Under the pieces are notes generated by a model. That model was not told the DNA's origin. It worked only from the letters and a program-made list of their open reading frames with translations, and ran no database searches. Position numbers and translations under genes: made by a program. Shown piece after piece: positions 1-10,568 of a stretch of DNA of 64,000 bases. Within the stretch, counting starts at the first letter, position 1. Every line of letters begins with the position of its first letter. The DNA is from Solimonas sp036405815 (GTDB taxonomy: Bacteria; Pseudomonadota; Gammaproteobacteria; Nevskiales; Nevskiaceae), in the NCBI GenBank assembly GCA_036405815.1, contig DASWWX010000060.1, positions 8,140 through 72,139 on the forward strand, written 5' to 3'.

Positions 1-3000
1 GATCCTCGCAATCGTCGCAGCCGGCCCGCGGCGCGTTGTCGTACTGCTCCCCGGAGCGCGGGTAGAAGAACTCCCAGGCGATGTCATCGAACGTCGAGTT
101 GTGCTTGAGGGCCAGCCAGCGCTGACCGGACTTGTGCTCCTGCAACTCGAAGTCCTGATTGGTAAACGTGCCGCTGCCCGCGATGTTGATGGTCTGCGCC
201 GACAGCACGCCGGCGTTGTTGGCGCCCGTCCCTGACCCGTAGTTAATGGTCATGGTGTTGGTGGCAATCATCTGCGGCTTGATGGTCGGCAGCGGCGCGC
301 TCAGTACCTCCTTGACCGTGACGGTTCGCTCGTACAGGAAGAACTCCTGACAGGCAGAGCCCGCGACGTTGCAGTACCACTTCTCGTGCTTGATTTCATT
401 CGCATCGGAGTAGATGGGGTTCGCGGTATCCAGGATGATCGTCGGCAGCTCAGACTGGTCAAACCCGTTCTGGAAGCTGCTGGTCGTGTTGATCTCCAGG
501 TTCGCGACCACGACCTCGCCCTTGTTCTTGAAGCTGGACGAGGTGCTGGTGACCTTGGCATCGCTGTTGATCGTGGCGGCGAGCTGGTTCTCGACCAGGC
601 TCGACGCCTTCAGCGACATATCGCCACCCGAATACAGCGCGCCGGCATTGCTGAGGTTGCCGCTGGTGGCCTCGACATTCAGCGCCGACAGCGACGACAG
701 GCCGCCGGTGCTGCTGTTGCTGATCGACGCGCCCTTGACGGTGAAATTGTCGTTGGCGTGCATCGCCCCTTCGTTCAGCACCGCGCCACTGACGGTGAAC
801 GTGGTGGCGCCGGTCTGCGTGGCCGCAATGATCTTGCTGGCGCTGCCGCTGTTGGTCAGGCTGCTCGCGTTGAGCGTGCCGCCCTTCGCACCCTGCAGGC
901 GCCCCTTGTTGGTGACCGTACCGGCTTCGATCGCGAAGGTGTCCCCGCTCAGCACGCCGTTGGCTGCGTTATCCAGCGTCGCCTTGCTGGCCACGCTGCC
1001 GAGCGACAGCTTGCCGCTGGACTGGATGCGGCCGTCGTTGTTCAGATCGAACCCGGTGGCCGAGGCCACGAGCGTGACATCGCCGCCGCCGATGATGCTC
1101 GCGTTGGTGACGTTGTCGAACTTGCTGCCGGTGGTCGCGCTGATCGCGCCGGTGGCGCGAATTGCACCCGCGTTGCTCATCGTCGTCGCCGCCGTCAGCG
1201 TGGCACTGGAAGCGCTGTCGATCTTGCCGCTGGTGGCGTTGTCGAGCTTGCCGCCGCTGCTGGCCAGAGTGAGCGCGCCAGCGCTGCCGCCGGCGCTGGC
1301 GCCCAGCGTCGCCAGCGTGCCGCTGTTGCTGACGTTGCCGCTCAGCGTCCCGCTGAGCGCGCCGGCCGACTGCACGGTGCCGGCATTGTCGAGCGATGCT
1401 GCGGTCACCGTCAGCGCGCTGCCGCTGCCGGTGGTCAGCAGCTTGCCGGTGCCGGTGTTGCTCAGCGCCTGCGACAGGCTCAGCGTCAGGGCGCCGCTTG
1501 CGGCGGTCTCGCCGCTATTGGTCAGGCCGGCGGCACTCACGGTCAGGTTACCGCCGGTGCCGGTGGTCCTCATCTGACCGCTGTTCGTCAGCCCTCCGGT
1601 CACCGTCACGTCCATCGTGTGGGCCGACTGCACGGTGCCCGCGTTATCGAGTGCGGTGCCCGTGATCGTGACCGCCTTGCCGGCCTCCGTGGCGAGCAGC
1701 GTGCCATCGTTGTCGATTGCACCGGTGGCCGTCACCTGCAGCGCCCCCTTGGACTGCACCACGCCCGCGTTGTTGAGCGCCGCAGACTTGAGCGTCAGAT
1801 CACCGGCCCCATCGGCCAGCAGCTTGCCGCTGATGGTGTTGGTGACCGCACCACCGAAATCGGCGGTCAGTGCGCCCGCCGACTGCGCGGTGCCGCTGTT
1901 GCTCAGCGTCTGGCCACGCAGCGTCAGCGCCTTGCCGCTCTGCGTCGTCAGCATCAGACCGCTGTTGGTCACGCCAGCGGCGACGATCGCCTCGAGTTCC
2001 GCCGCGGACTGGATATCGCCACTATTGGTCAAAGATGCAGCCTGAATCTTCAACGCGCCATCCTGCGCGCGCGTGATCATCTGGCCGCTATTGCTGACCT
2101 GCTGCCCGATAAATGCCGTCAATGAGGCAGCAGATTGGATGCCCCCAGCATTGTTGAGGTTCTCCGCCGTAATACGAATATGCTGATCGGCACCCGTCGT
2201 CATCAGCTTGCCGGCCGCCGTGTTCGTCATCGTGTCAGCGACCTGGATGACGACCAGACCGTCAGCTTCAATTTTTCCGCTGTTGTCCAGGTTCTCGGCA
2301 TTGAGCGAAAGCGTGTTGTCTCCGACGATCAACAGGTTGCCGGCGTTGCTGAGGCCTTCTTCCGCCGTGACGAACAAGTTGCCCCGAGACTCGACGATGC
2401 CGCGCTCTGCGTTCTCGACCCGATTGGCGGAGAGCAGTACGTCCTGATTGGAAGCCGTGGTGAGGATGGTTCCAGCGTTGGTGAGAACCCCTGTGGCTGA
2501 GGCGTCAACGGTGCCCGCGGACTGTATGGCGCCGCTATTGTCGATACTGGACGCGCGAATTCTCAGCCCCTCGGCAGTCGCCGTATTCAGTATCCTGCCG
2601 CCGAGTTGATTGGCAAGACCGCCGCTGGATTCAATGTCGATGGTCTTTCTGGCCTGAAGCACACCGGCGTTCTCGAGCGAGCTGGCGGTGATCTTCAGCT
2701 CATCGCCCAGCACAGCACCGGTTTGTGTCTGCTGGACTTTCAGCTCATGCCCTGCGGCCCCCAGCGTCAGCGCCGCGCCGGCCTGCAGCCGACCTTGATT
2801 GCGCAGCAGCGCTTGAGCCCGATCCGTGGCGAGCGTCAACGTCTGCTGCCCCAGAATCTGACCCTGATTGGACATCGCGTTGCCGAATGTCACCAGGATG
2901 TCTTCGCCGCCCTGCACCGCGCCCGAGGAACCAAGGTCGATGCTTTCAGTGGCCTTCAGCTCAATGTCGCCCGGCGCCTTGATCTGCGCGTTCGCCAGAT

Positions 3001-4369
3001 TCAGATTGCCCTGGGTGGCCCGCAGGCTGAGCGTGCGCGCGGGCGCGGCATTGTTCGAGCCTGCGTACAGCGTGGCGCCATCCTGGCCCACGGTCAGCGA
3101 CGCCATTTGCCAATCCGCGGTGCTGCCGGCGCCCCAGGAGGCCTGATTGATCGTGGCGACGCCCGACAACGTGACCGCGAGCGCGCGGCCGGCGAAACGG
3201 GTGGCCACTGCGGTGGCCGCATCGCTCATGGAGGCCGCCTGCACCGTCAGATCCTGATCGGCGGTCAGCTTGGCGCCCTGCATCGACAGACCGCCGAGCG
3301 CGAGGCTCAGCGTCAGATCGCGCTTTGCCGACAGCTCGGTGGCCGCGCCGCTGAGCGACAACGCATTGGCCAAAGTGCCGCCGGTATACCGGATCGATAA
3401 ATCACGCTGCGCGCTGATCTTGTTGCCGAGCTCGATCTTGCCGGCCGACGTCAGGCTGAAATCATCCGCCGATGCGGCGGCGGTGCCGAGCATTCGCACG
3501 CCGACACCGGCCTCCGTCGCGGTCAGGCGGATGCGCTGGGCATACATGCCGCCAAGCGCGGTCGAGTCGATTGCGTACTGCGGCGCGCCGGCACCGGCGG
3601 TCATCGCCACGGCATTGCGCTGCACGTAGTCGTAGCGATTGGCGCCGGCGGTCAACCCGACATCCCTGCCGTTGAGCTGGCCGTCCAGCTTGATCGAGCG
3701 CGCCACCAGATCGAGGATGTTCTGCTTCGACGCATCCAGGCCGACGCCTTCGATCAGGATGTCGCCGCCGTTCACCGTGAAGCCAAGCAAGCCGCCGTCA
3801 GCGCCCAGGCCGGGCACGCCGGTCACCAGCAACGCGCGATCGGTATTGATGAAGCCACAGCCCTTGCAGGTGATGCCCCAGGGATTGGCTACCACCACAT
3901 CGGCGCGACCACCCACCACCTCGGTGTATCCGTCCAGGCGAGAGCGATTGGCTTCGACCACCTCGTTGAGGATCACCCTGGCCTCGTTCACGAGGTTGGG
4001 GTTGGCCTGGACCGCGCCGGCCAGCTGCGAGGGCAACGCTCCAGACCGCGACAGCGGCGAGTTGTTGTTGAGCACCAGGCCGCGCGTATCGATGTTGTAC
4101 TGCGTGTACTGGTTGTGCGACAGGCCGGCGCCGTTGGCGCGCGAGATGTCGACCACCGGCACGCCATTGGGCGCGTTGTAGACCGTGGTATTGGTGTTGG
4201 CTGCCGTGACCCCGTCGGCGGCTGAGGCTGCGGTAGCGCCGATCAGCGCGGCCACACCGGCGACCAGCACGCCGCGGCCGCCGCGCTTGCCGCGCGCCCG
4301 AGAGATTTCCGCGACCGGGACAAGGGCGCCGAGGCGGTGGTTCCAGATCAGTCGATAGACACGATTCAT
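1..4369 (-). CDS. fhaB: Filamentous hemagglutinin / TpsA exoprotein (C-terminus beyond window)
   Basis: Secreted partner of a two-partner secretion system, exported through the FhaC-type pore encoded just upstream. The frame stays open from the ATG at 4369 to position 1, giving about 1456 residues with no stop, so the C-terminus lies outside the window. Residues 1-25 (MNRVYRLIWNHRLGALVPVA...) form an extended signal peptide region, followed by a hydrophobic segment ending in ATAASA near residue 50. The TPS domain carries NPNL (residues 123-126) and an NPxGI variant, NPWGI (162-166), then a CKGCGF pair of cysteines. From about residue 500 the chain is made of short degenerate repeats of the LxNxGxIxS kind, typical of the hemagglutinin beta-helix. 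The last ~150 visible residues leave this pattern (CN...CQEFFLYERT). Whether it ends as an adhesin or a CdiA-like toxin cannot be told here. Confidence 0.9.
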   Translation of the reverse strand, partial: MNRVYRLIWNHRLGALVPVAEISRARGKRGGRGVLVAGVAALIGATAASAADGVTAANTNTTVYNAPNGVPVVDISRANGAGLSHNQYTQYNIDTRGLVLNNNSPLSRSGALPSQLAGAVQANPNLVNEARVILNEVVEANRSRLDGYTEVVGGRADVVVANPWGITCKGCGFINTDRALLVTGVPGLGADGGLLGFTVNGGDILIEGVGLDASKQNILDLVARSIKLDGQLNGRDVGLTAGANRYDYVQRNAVAMTAGAGAPQYAIDSTALGGMYAQRIRLTATEAGVGVRMLGTAAASADDFSLTSAGKIELGNKISAQRDLSIRYTGGTLANALSLSGAATELSAKRDLTLSLALGGLSMQGAKLTADQDLTVQAASMSDAATAVATRFAGRALAVTLSGVATINQASWGAGSTADWQMASLTVGQDGATLYAGSNNAAPARTLSLRATQGNLNLANAQIKAPGDIELKATESIDLGSSGAVQGGEDILVTFGNAMSNQGQILGQQTLTLATDRAQALLRNQGRLQAGAALTLGAAGHELKVQQTQTGAVLGDELKITASSLENAGVLQARKTIDIESSGGLANQLGGRILNTATAEGLRIRASSIDNSGAIQSAGTVDASATGVLTNAGTILTTASNQDVLLSANRVENAERGIVESRGNLFVTAEEGLSNAGNLLIVGDNTLSLNAENLDNSGKIEADGLVVIQVADTMTNTAAGKLMTTGADQHIRITAENLNNAGGIQSAASLTAFIGQQVSNSGQMITRAQDGALKIQAASLTNSGDIQSAAELEAIVAAGVTNSGLMLTTQSGKALTLRGQTLSNSGTAQSAGALTADFGGAVTNTISGKLLADGAGDLTLKSAALNNAGVVQSKGALQVTATGAIDNDGTLLATEAGKAVTITGTALDNAGTVQSAHTMDVTVTGGLTNSGQMRTTGTGGNLTVSAAGLTNSGETAASGALTLSLSQALSNTGTGKLLTTGSGSALTVTAASLDNAGTVQSAGALSGTLSGNVSNSGTLATLGASAGGSAGALTLASSGGKLDNATSGKIDSASSATLTAATTMSNAGAIRATGAISATTGSKFDNVTNASIIGGGDVTLVASATGFDLNNDGRIQSSGKLSLGSVASKATLDNAANGVLSGDTFAIEAGTVTNKGRLQGAKGGTLNASSLTNSGSASKIIAATQTGATTFTVSGAVLNEGAMHANDNFTVKGASISNSSTGGLSSLSALNVEATSGNLSNAGALYSGGDMSLKASSLVENQLAATINSDAKVTSTSSSFKNKGEVVVANLEINTTSSFQNGFDQSELPTIILDTANPIYSDANEIKHEKWYCNVAGSACQEFFLYERTVTVKEVLSAPLPTIKPQMIATNTMTINYGSGTGANNAGVLSAQTINIAGSGTFTNQDFELQEHKSGQRWLALKHNSTFDDIAWEFFYPRSGEQYDNAPRAGCDDCED

Positions 4370-4382
4370 GATCAGCTCTCTC

Positions 4383-6176
4383 TTAAAGGTTCAACGACAA
4401 GCGGAAATAGGTCACACCGCCCTCGGACGGCATCGCGTCCGGCTTGGCGACGGCGTGGGAGTAAAAGACGTCAGCGCGCACATGACGCGACTGGTAAGCC
4501 AGGCCTGCGGCAGCACCGGCCAGATCGCCCTCGGGCACACCACTGACGCGGTTGCTGACTTGGCCGTAGTCGAGCGCGACGTACGGACGCAGCAGGCCCG
4601 GGATCAGGCCGCCGAAGTCCAGCGGCAGGCTGACACTCAGGTCATTGCGTGAGTAGAAGCCGTTGTCACCCGACAAGGTGTTACGCATGAAGCCGCGCAC
4701 CGTGTAGAGGCTGCCGATCAGGAGCTGCTCGGAGCCGTACAACGAGTGCGGCGTCAGCTGGCCGTTGAACTGCGACGACCATTGCCAACGCTGGCCCACC
4801 AGCGTGAACGGGTATAGATAGCTGGCATTGAGCCGGAACGCGTCGAACTGCGCGCGCGGCGCGCGCGACGGCAGGAAGCCGGGATCGTCGAGCGCGCCGA
4901 GGATCGGCAAGCCACGCGAATAAGCCAGGTCCAGGCTGAGCGCACCACCGCCCAAAGCCGTTGAGTAAGTGCCCCCGATGTCGGCCACGCTGAGCGTGCG
5001 GCTGCTGACGCCGATCAACGTGCCCTCGAGGTAGTTCTTGGACGACTTGCGCGCCAGATTTCCGTAGATGCCGGCACGTGCGCGCTGGTTGCGATAGGCG
5101 AGGTAGTCGGCGCGCAATGCCCCGGCGTTGGATTCGCCGCTGGTTTTGAGCGAGCCCCCACTGGAGGCCGCGATCGCGCTGTCATAGGTCGACTGACTGA
5201 CGTTCAATGAGAAGGTCGAGTAGCCGTAGGGCAGCATGTAGGTCAGGCTGTTCGACTGAGAGGCCTTGCGGTCAGCGTCGTAGGGCACCGCGCGACGATG
5301 CGTCAGGCTGATGAAGTCATTGAGGCCGAGCGGCCGGTCGACCGCGAGATTGACGCCCAGCTGATCACGCCCCGTCGACTCCGACCCCTGATTGTCGTAG
5401 CTCAGCGTCGGCGTCCAGCGACGGCGCGGCTCGTTGGTGATGACGACGATGCTGTTGCCGGCCTCGCTACCGGGGCGCAGGTCGAAGCGCGCGTTGTTGG
5501 ACGCGAGACGATTGAGCTGATCCAGCGCCTGCTCGAAGTCGCGCAGATTGAGCGGCTCGCCGACGACGTTCGGCAGAACATTGCCGAAGCGAATCGACCT
5601 GCGCCCACCATCTTCGAGCACCAACTGCTCGACCTTGCCCTCGATCACCTGCAGGCGCAGCGCGCCGGTGGTCAGGTCCTGCGCCGGCAGATAGGCGCGC
5701 GCCGTGATGTAGCCGCGCGTCATGTACTGCATCGTGATCTCGCCGAGCAGGCGCTCGATGTCGGCGACGCCGAGGCAGCGCTGCTCGTAGCGGCGCAGCA
5801 CGGGATCGACTTCGTCCGCCGGCAGCAGGGAGACGCCCTCCACGCTCACGCGCTCGACCGGCAGGCAAACCGAGTCCGCCGGCGATGCGGTCACCGGCGG
5901 CGGCGCGATCTCGATCTGGGTCGGCGGACGCTCGGATTGCCGATCGTTCTGAAACTGCTGTTGCTGGCGCAGCAACTCCTCGCGCTGCAGCTGCTCGGCG
6001 CGACGCGCTGCTTCACCCAGATCGCCGGGCGGTACGCTCTGAGCCACCGCCAGCACCGGGCACAGCACCGGCCACAGCAACGCGACGATGCTGATCCGCC
6101 GCCCAGCGCGCCGGTGCAAAACCCGGTCGACGCAGCGTCGCGAGGCGAGGAGGCGGAAGGTCTTCTGAATGTTCAC
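4383..6176 (-). CDS. fhaC: TpsB outer-membrane transporter, ShlB/FhaC/HecB family
   Basis: Outer-membrane beta-barrel pore that secretes the adjacent FhaB-like exoprotein. After a signal peptide (hydrophobic core IVALLWPVLCPVLAVAQS) comes a Q/R-rich linker, then a POTRA region whose CLGVADIERLLGEI segment is typical of ShlB POTRA domains, and then a C-terminal barrel. The diagnostic VRGF motif lies about 105 residues from the C-terminus, where the conserved L6 loop motif is expected. The frame extends to a TTG at 6209. I prefer the GTG at 6176 (597 aa) because a TATATA box at 6219-6224 would place a transcript start only a few bases from the TTG; neither start has a strong ribosome-binding site. 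The stop lies 13 bases before the fhaB ATG, so the order is transporter then substrate in one operon. Confidence 0.9.
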   Translation of the reverse strand: MNIQKTFRLLASRRCVDRVLHRRAGRRISIVALLWPVLCPVLAVAQSVPPGDLGEAARRAEQLQREELLRQQQQFQNDRQSERPPTQIEIAPPPVTASPADSVCLPVERVSVEGVSLLPADEVDPVLRRYEQRCLGVADIERLLGEITMQYMTRGYITARAYLPAQDLTTGALRLQVIEGKVEQLVLEDGGRRSIRFGNVLPNVVGEPLNLRDFEQALDQLNRLASNNARFDLRPGSEAGNSIVVITNEPRRRWTPTLSYDNQGSESTGRDQLGVNLAVDRPLGLNDFISLTHRRAVPYDADRKASQSNSLTYMLPYGYSTFSLNVSQSTYDSAIAASSGGSLKTSGESNAGALRADYLAYRNQRARAGIYGNLARKSSKNYLEGTLIGVSSRTLSVADIGGTYSTALGGGALSLDLAYSRGLPILGALDDPGFLPSRAPRAQFDAFRLNASYLYPFTLVGQRWQWSSQFNGQLTPHSLYGSEQLLIGSLYTVRGFMRNTLSGDNGFYSRNDLSVSLPLDFGGLIPGLLRPYVALDYGQVSNRVSGVPEGDLAGAAAGLAYQSRHVRADVFYSHAVAKPDAMPSEGGVTYFRLSLNL

Positions 6177-6241
6177 AGGCGCGGCTCTGGCGGAGACCCG
6201 TCGGGTCAAGTCGCGCGCTATATATCAACTTCAAAACGAGA

Positions 6242-6265
6242 AACATTGCAGAAACGTGCAATGTT
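6242..6265. repeat. 9-bp perfect inverted repeat upstream of fhaC
   Basis: AACATTGCA (6242-6250) and TGCAATGTT (6257-6265) are perfect inverted repeats separated by six bases. They sit in the only AT-rich stretch of the fhaC upstream region, just upstream of a TATATA box (6219-6224, minus strand) that could be its -10. The position fits an operator or activator site for the secretion operon; a plain mRNA hairpin is less likely because the repeat lies upstream of the box. The regulator is unknown. Confidence 0.45.
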
Positions 6266-6371
6266 CGGGTCATCGACCTTACGGTGTGGCCGCCGACAGA
6301 CGGGTCTCGACGCCCCCTAACTACCGGGCAGGCCCTCGGCAGCCGCCGGCCTCGCGCCTTTCAACCGCGCC

Positions 6372-6402
6372 AAAAAAGAAGGCCGGCGCTGAGGCCGGCC
6401 TT
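6372..6402 (-). terminator. Rho-independent terminator of the M2 peptidase transcript
   Basis: AAGGCCGGC (6379-6387) pairs perfectly with GCCGGCCTT (6394-6402) around a six-base loop. Read on the minus strand, the stem is followed by a run of T (6372-6377). It lies about 20 bases past the stop codon of the peptidase gene, as expected for an intrinsic terminator. Confidence 0.85.
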
Positions 6403-6422
6403 CGGTGCATCACGGTGAGCCA

Positions 6423-8366
6423 TCAGCCCTCGGCGGCGGACGCCTGAGACCAGCCGCAGCTCTGGCCCTGATTCTGCTCCTTGAGATAGCTCAGCAGCGG
6501 CTCGAAGTATTCGATCAGCGCCGAGCCATCCATCTGGCGCGTACCGGTCAGCTTTTCCAGCGTTTCCGGCCAGGGCCTGGCGGCGCCTTCCGCCAGCATC
6601 GCCATCAGGCGCTTGCCCGCTTCGGCGTTGCCGTAGATGTCGCACTGGTGCAGCGGCCCGGTGAAGCCGGCGGCGTCGCACAGTGCCTTCTGGAACTGGA
6701 ACTGCAGGATGAAGGACAGGAAGTAACGCGTGTACGGCGTGTTGCCCGGGATGTGGTACTTGGCACCCGGATCGAAGTCGGATTCGCTGCGCGCCAGCGG
6801 CGGACTCACGCCCTGGTACTGCGCACGCAGATCCCACCAGCCGGCGTTGTAGGCGTCCGGGGCGATCTCGCCGCTGAACACCTTCCACCGCCATTGATCG
6901 ACCAGCTTGCCCCAGGGCAGGAAGGTGATCTTGTCGAGCGCGAGCTTCATCTGCGAATTGATCAGCGCCTTCGGATCTTCCTTCTGCGCCGGCACCAGGC
7001 CGATCTTGTGCAGGTGCTCCGGCGTCAGCGACAGCGTGATCGTGTCGCCGATGGCTTCGTGGAAGCCGTCGTGCGCGCCGCCCTGGAACAGCGGCGGCTG
7101 GCCGTTGTACATCAGGTAGTAGTAGATGTGGCCGAGCTCGTGGTGGATCGTGCTGAGCTGATCCTCATCCGGCTCGATGCACTGCTTGATGCGCACATCG
7201 CCCTGCATGTTCATGTCCCAGGCGCTGGCGTGGCAGACCACGTCGCGATCACGCGGCTGCACCAGCAGCGACTTGGTCCAGAACGAATCCGGCAGCTTCG
7301 GCATGCCGAGCGAGACGTAGAAGTCCTCGGCGACCTTGGTCATCGCCACGGCCTGCGCGGCATCGGCCTGATGCTCCAGCTCGGCCAGGTCCTTGGCGGT
7401 CGGCTTGCCCTTGAAACCGGCAACGAGCTTCTTGTATTCGGCATCACGCTGCATCTTCAGCGCGGCGGTCACATCCAGCGAACCGACGCCCTTGTAGGGC
7501 TCGACCACCGGGTAGATGTTGCTCCACTGCTGCGCCCACATGTTGCCGAGCAGGTGCGACGGAATCAGGCCGTCCTTCGGCACCACCGCGTCGCCATACT
7601 TGGCGTTGAGCTTGGCGCGGACGTTGCAATGCAGCGCCTCGTACAGCGGCGACACCTGCTTCCACAGGCGCTCTACATCGGCCTCGAATTCGGCCGGGCT
7701 CATGTCGTAGCCAGCGCGCCACATCTCGCCGAGATTGGCGAAGCCCAGCTCCTTGGCGCCCTCGTTGGTCAGCTCGACGAAGCGCTGGTAGTCGCCGCGA
7801 ATCGCCGGCGAGGTCGCATGCCAGCCAGCCCAGGCCGCCTCGCGCGCCGCCGGCGTTTCGTTCGGATCGTTGACGATCTTCTCGATCTCCTGCAGCGACA
7901 GGCACTTGCCAGCGGGATCGTTGGGCGGGCACCACTTGCCCGAGCCGTAATTGGCTTCCATCTTCGACAGGATCTTGGCCAGCTCGCCGCGCTTGGCGGC
8001 GTCGCTCGGGGCCGGATTGGCCGTCGAGAGCTTCAGGGCCAGCAGGCCACGCGCGGTCTCGGCATCGGCCTCCACGCCATTGAACGGCTTGGCGGCCTGC
8101 AGCTTGCCGGAGAGATAGGCCAGCCAATCCTCGTTGGCACGCGAGGCCAGCAGCTGGGTGTCGTCGGTGATGTAGGTGGCTTGCGCCCACATCGCCGCGT
8201 TCAGGTACGGCAGCATGCTGCGGTAATCGTCGTTGATGCTGGCGACGAAGGCCTTGGCCTGCCCCGCATCGGCGGCCGGGGCGGCGGCGGGCGCCGTCGC
8301 CGCCTCGTCCTTGGCGCCGCAGGCGGCGAGCAGGATGGCCGCAAGGCCGATGATCGTTCTACGCAT
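6423..8366 (-). CDS. M2-family peptidyl-dipeptidase (bacterial ACE homologue), lipoprotein
   Basis: Zinc metallopeptidase of the angiotensin-converting-enzyme family (M2), which removes dipeptides from the C-terminus of peptides. It is 647 residues long, close to single-domain bacterial ACE proteins. The N-terminus is a lipoprotein signal with lipobox LAAC, so the enzyme is probably anchored in the envelope. The zinc motif is HELGH (about residue 409), the ACE HExxH with L in place of the usual M, and the third zinc ligand is in HEAIGD about 25 residues on. The preceding gene encodes a POT-family peptide permease and ends 11 bases before this start, which suggests one operon that trims extracytoplasmic peptides to di- or tripeptides and imports them. 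A strong terminator follows. Confidence 0.93.
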   Translation of the reverse strand: MRRTIIGLAAILLAACGAKDEAATAPAAAPAADAGQAKAFVASINDDYRSMLPYLNAAMWAQATYITDDTQLLASRANEDWLAYLSGKLQAAKPFNGVEADAETARGLLALKLSTANPAPSDAAKRGELAKILSKMEANYGSGKWCPPNDPAGKCLSLQEIEKIVNDPNETPAAREAAWAGWHATSPAIRGDYQRFVELTNEGAKELGFANLGEMWRAGYDMSPAEFEADVERLWKQVSPLYEALHCNVRAKLNAKYGDAVVPKDGLIPSHLLGNMWAQQWSNIYPVVEPYKGVGSLDVTAALKMQRDAEYKKLVAGFKGKPTAKDLAELEHQADAAQAVAMTKVAEDFYVSLGMPKLPDSFWTKSLLVQPRDRDVVCHASAWDMNMQGDVRIKQCIEPDEDQLSTIHHELGHIYYYLMYNGQPPLFQGGAHDGFHEAIGDTITLSLTPEHLHKIGLVPAQKEDPKALINSQMKLALDKITFLPWGKLVDQWRWKVFSGEIAPDAYNAGWWDLRAQYQGVSPPLARSESDFDPGAKYHIPGNTPYTRYFLSFILQFQFQKALCDAAGFTGPLHQCDIYGNAEAGKRLMAMLAEGAARPWPETLEKLTGTRQMDGSALIEYFEPLLSYLKEQNQGQSCGWSQASAAEG

Positions 8367-8377
8367 GACTCGACTCC

Positions 8378-9865
<1,488 letters not shown>

Positions 9866-9939
9866 CTTTGTTACGTCCCCCGATCAAGTCGCGCCGCACT
9901 ATGACGGCTGCGGCGGAACCCCCGCATCCGGGTATCCAC

Positions 9940-10434
9940 TCAGCCGCCGAACACCGCGGCGAACAGTGCGCGCCCCAGCGTCCACACGCCATAGCCTGCC
10001 AGCGCCAGCACGGCGATCAGGCCGGCGAGCAACACATAACCGAGCCAGGTGCGGCGTCGCGGCGCATGGCGGCCCTCGACACGATCCAGATGCTCGCCGA
10101 GCAGGCGTGCGTTGCGCAGATTGGCGCGGAAGGCGACGTCGAACAGATCGCCCAGCACCGGCACCACACCCGCCAGGGCATCGAGCCCGACGTTGCCCGC
10201 CATGCGCCACAGCAGCGCCGACGGCGCGCCCGCGCGGGCGCCCTCGATCAGGAACCAGGCGCCCAGGATCAGGCCGATCGCATCGCCGATGCCGGGCAGC
10301 AGGCCGATCAGCGCGTCGAGGCCGACGCGGATGCGGGTACCGGGAATCGCGACCGCGCTGTCGAGCAGGCGCGCGAGGCGTTCGGTGCGTTGGCGCACGG
10401 CCGCGGCGCGTTCGGAGTTGGGAGCAGGCGACAT
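9940..10434 (-). CDS. DUF4112 domain membrane protein
   Basis: Small membrane protein of unknown function. The segment LDSAVAIPGTRIRVGLDALI, followed by GLLPGIGD and later VVPVLGDLFD, is the two-part glycine/proline-rich pattern of DUF4112 proteins. A final hydrophobic helix (YVLLAGLIAVLALAGYGVWT) follows. The frame opens farther upstream, inside the plsB region, but MSPAPNSER at 10434 is the better start because the family similarity begins soon after it. It is transcribed divergently from plsB. Confidence 0.8.
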   Translation of the reverse strand: MSPAPNSERAAAVRQRTERLARLLDSAVAIPGTRIRVGLDALIGLLPGIGDAIGLILGAWFLIEGARAGAPSALLWRMAGNVGLDALAGVVPVLGDLFDVAFRANLRNARLLGEHLDRVEGRHAPRRRTWLGYVLLAGLIAVLALAGYGVWTLGRALFAAVFGG

Positions 10435-10568
10435 GGATGTTGGAAAAGGGTCCTGAGCTACACTTGCCGCCCGGTCACGATAACAGCTCGGACCGATAAC
10501 AGTGCCCGCGCCCCACCGTCCCGAGACGGCGGCAGCGGGCCATTCCAGGGGCAGGACGAGGGTTACGC

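Noticed and set aside
386..2125. Long plus-strand open frames (386-2125 and 414-1577) over the hemagglutinin region
   Set aside because: They are antisense to the fhaB frame, which is continuous and has ESPR, TPS and repeat motifs; the plus-strand products are low-complexity R/A/Q or L/S/V strings.
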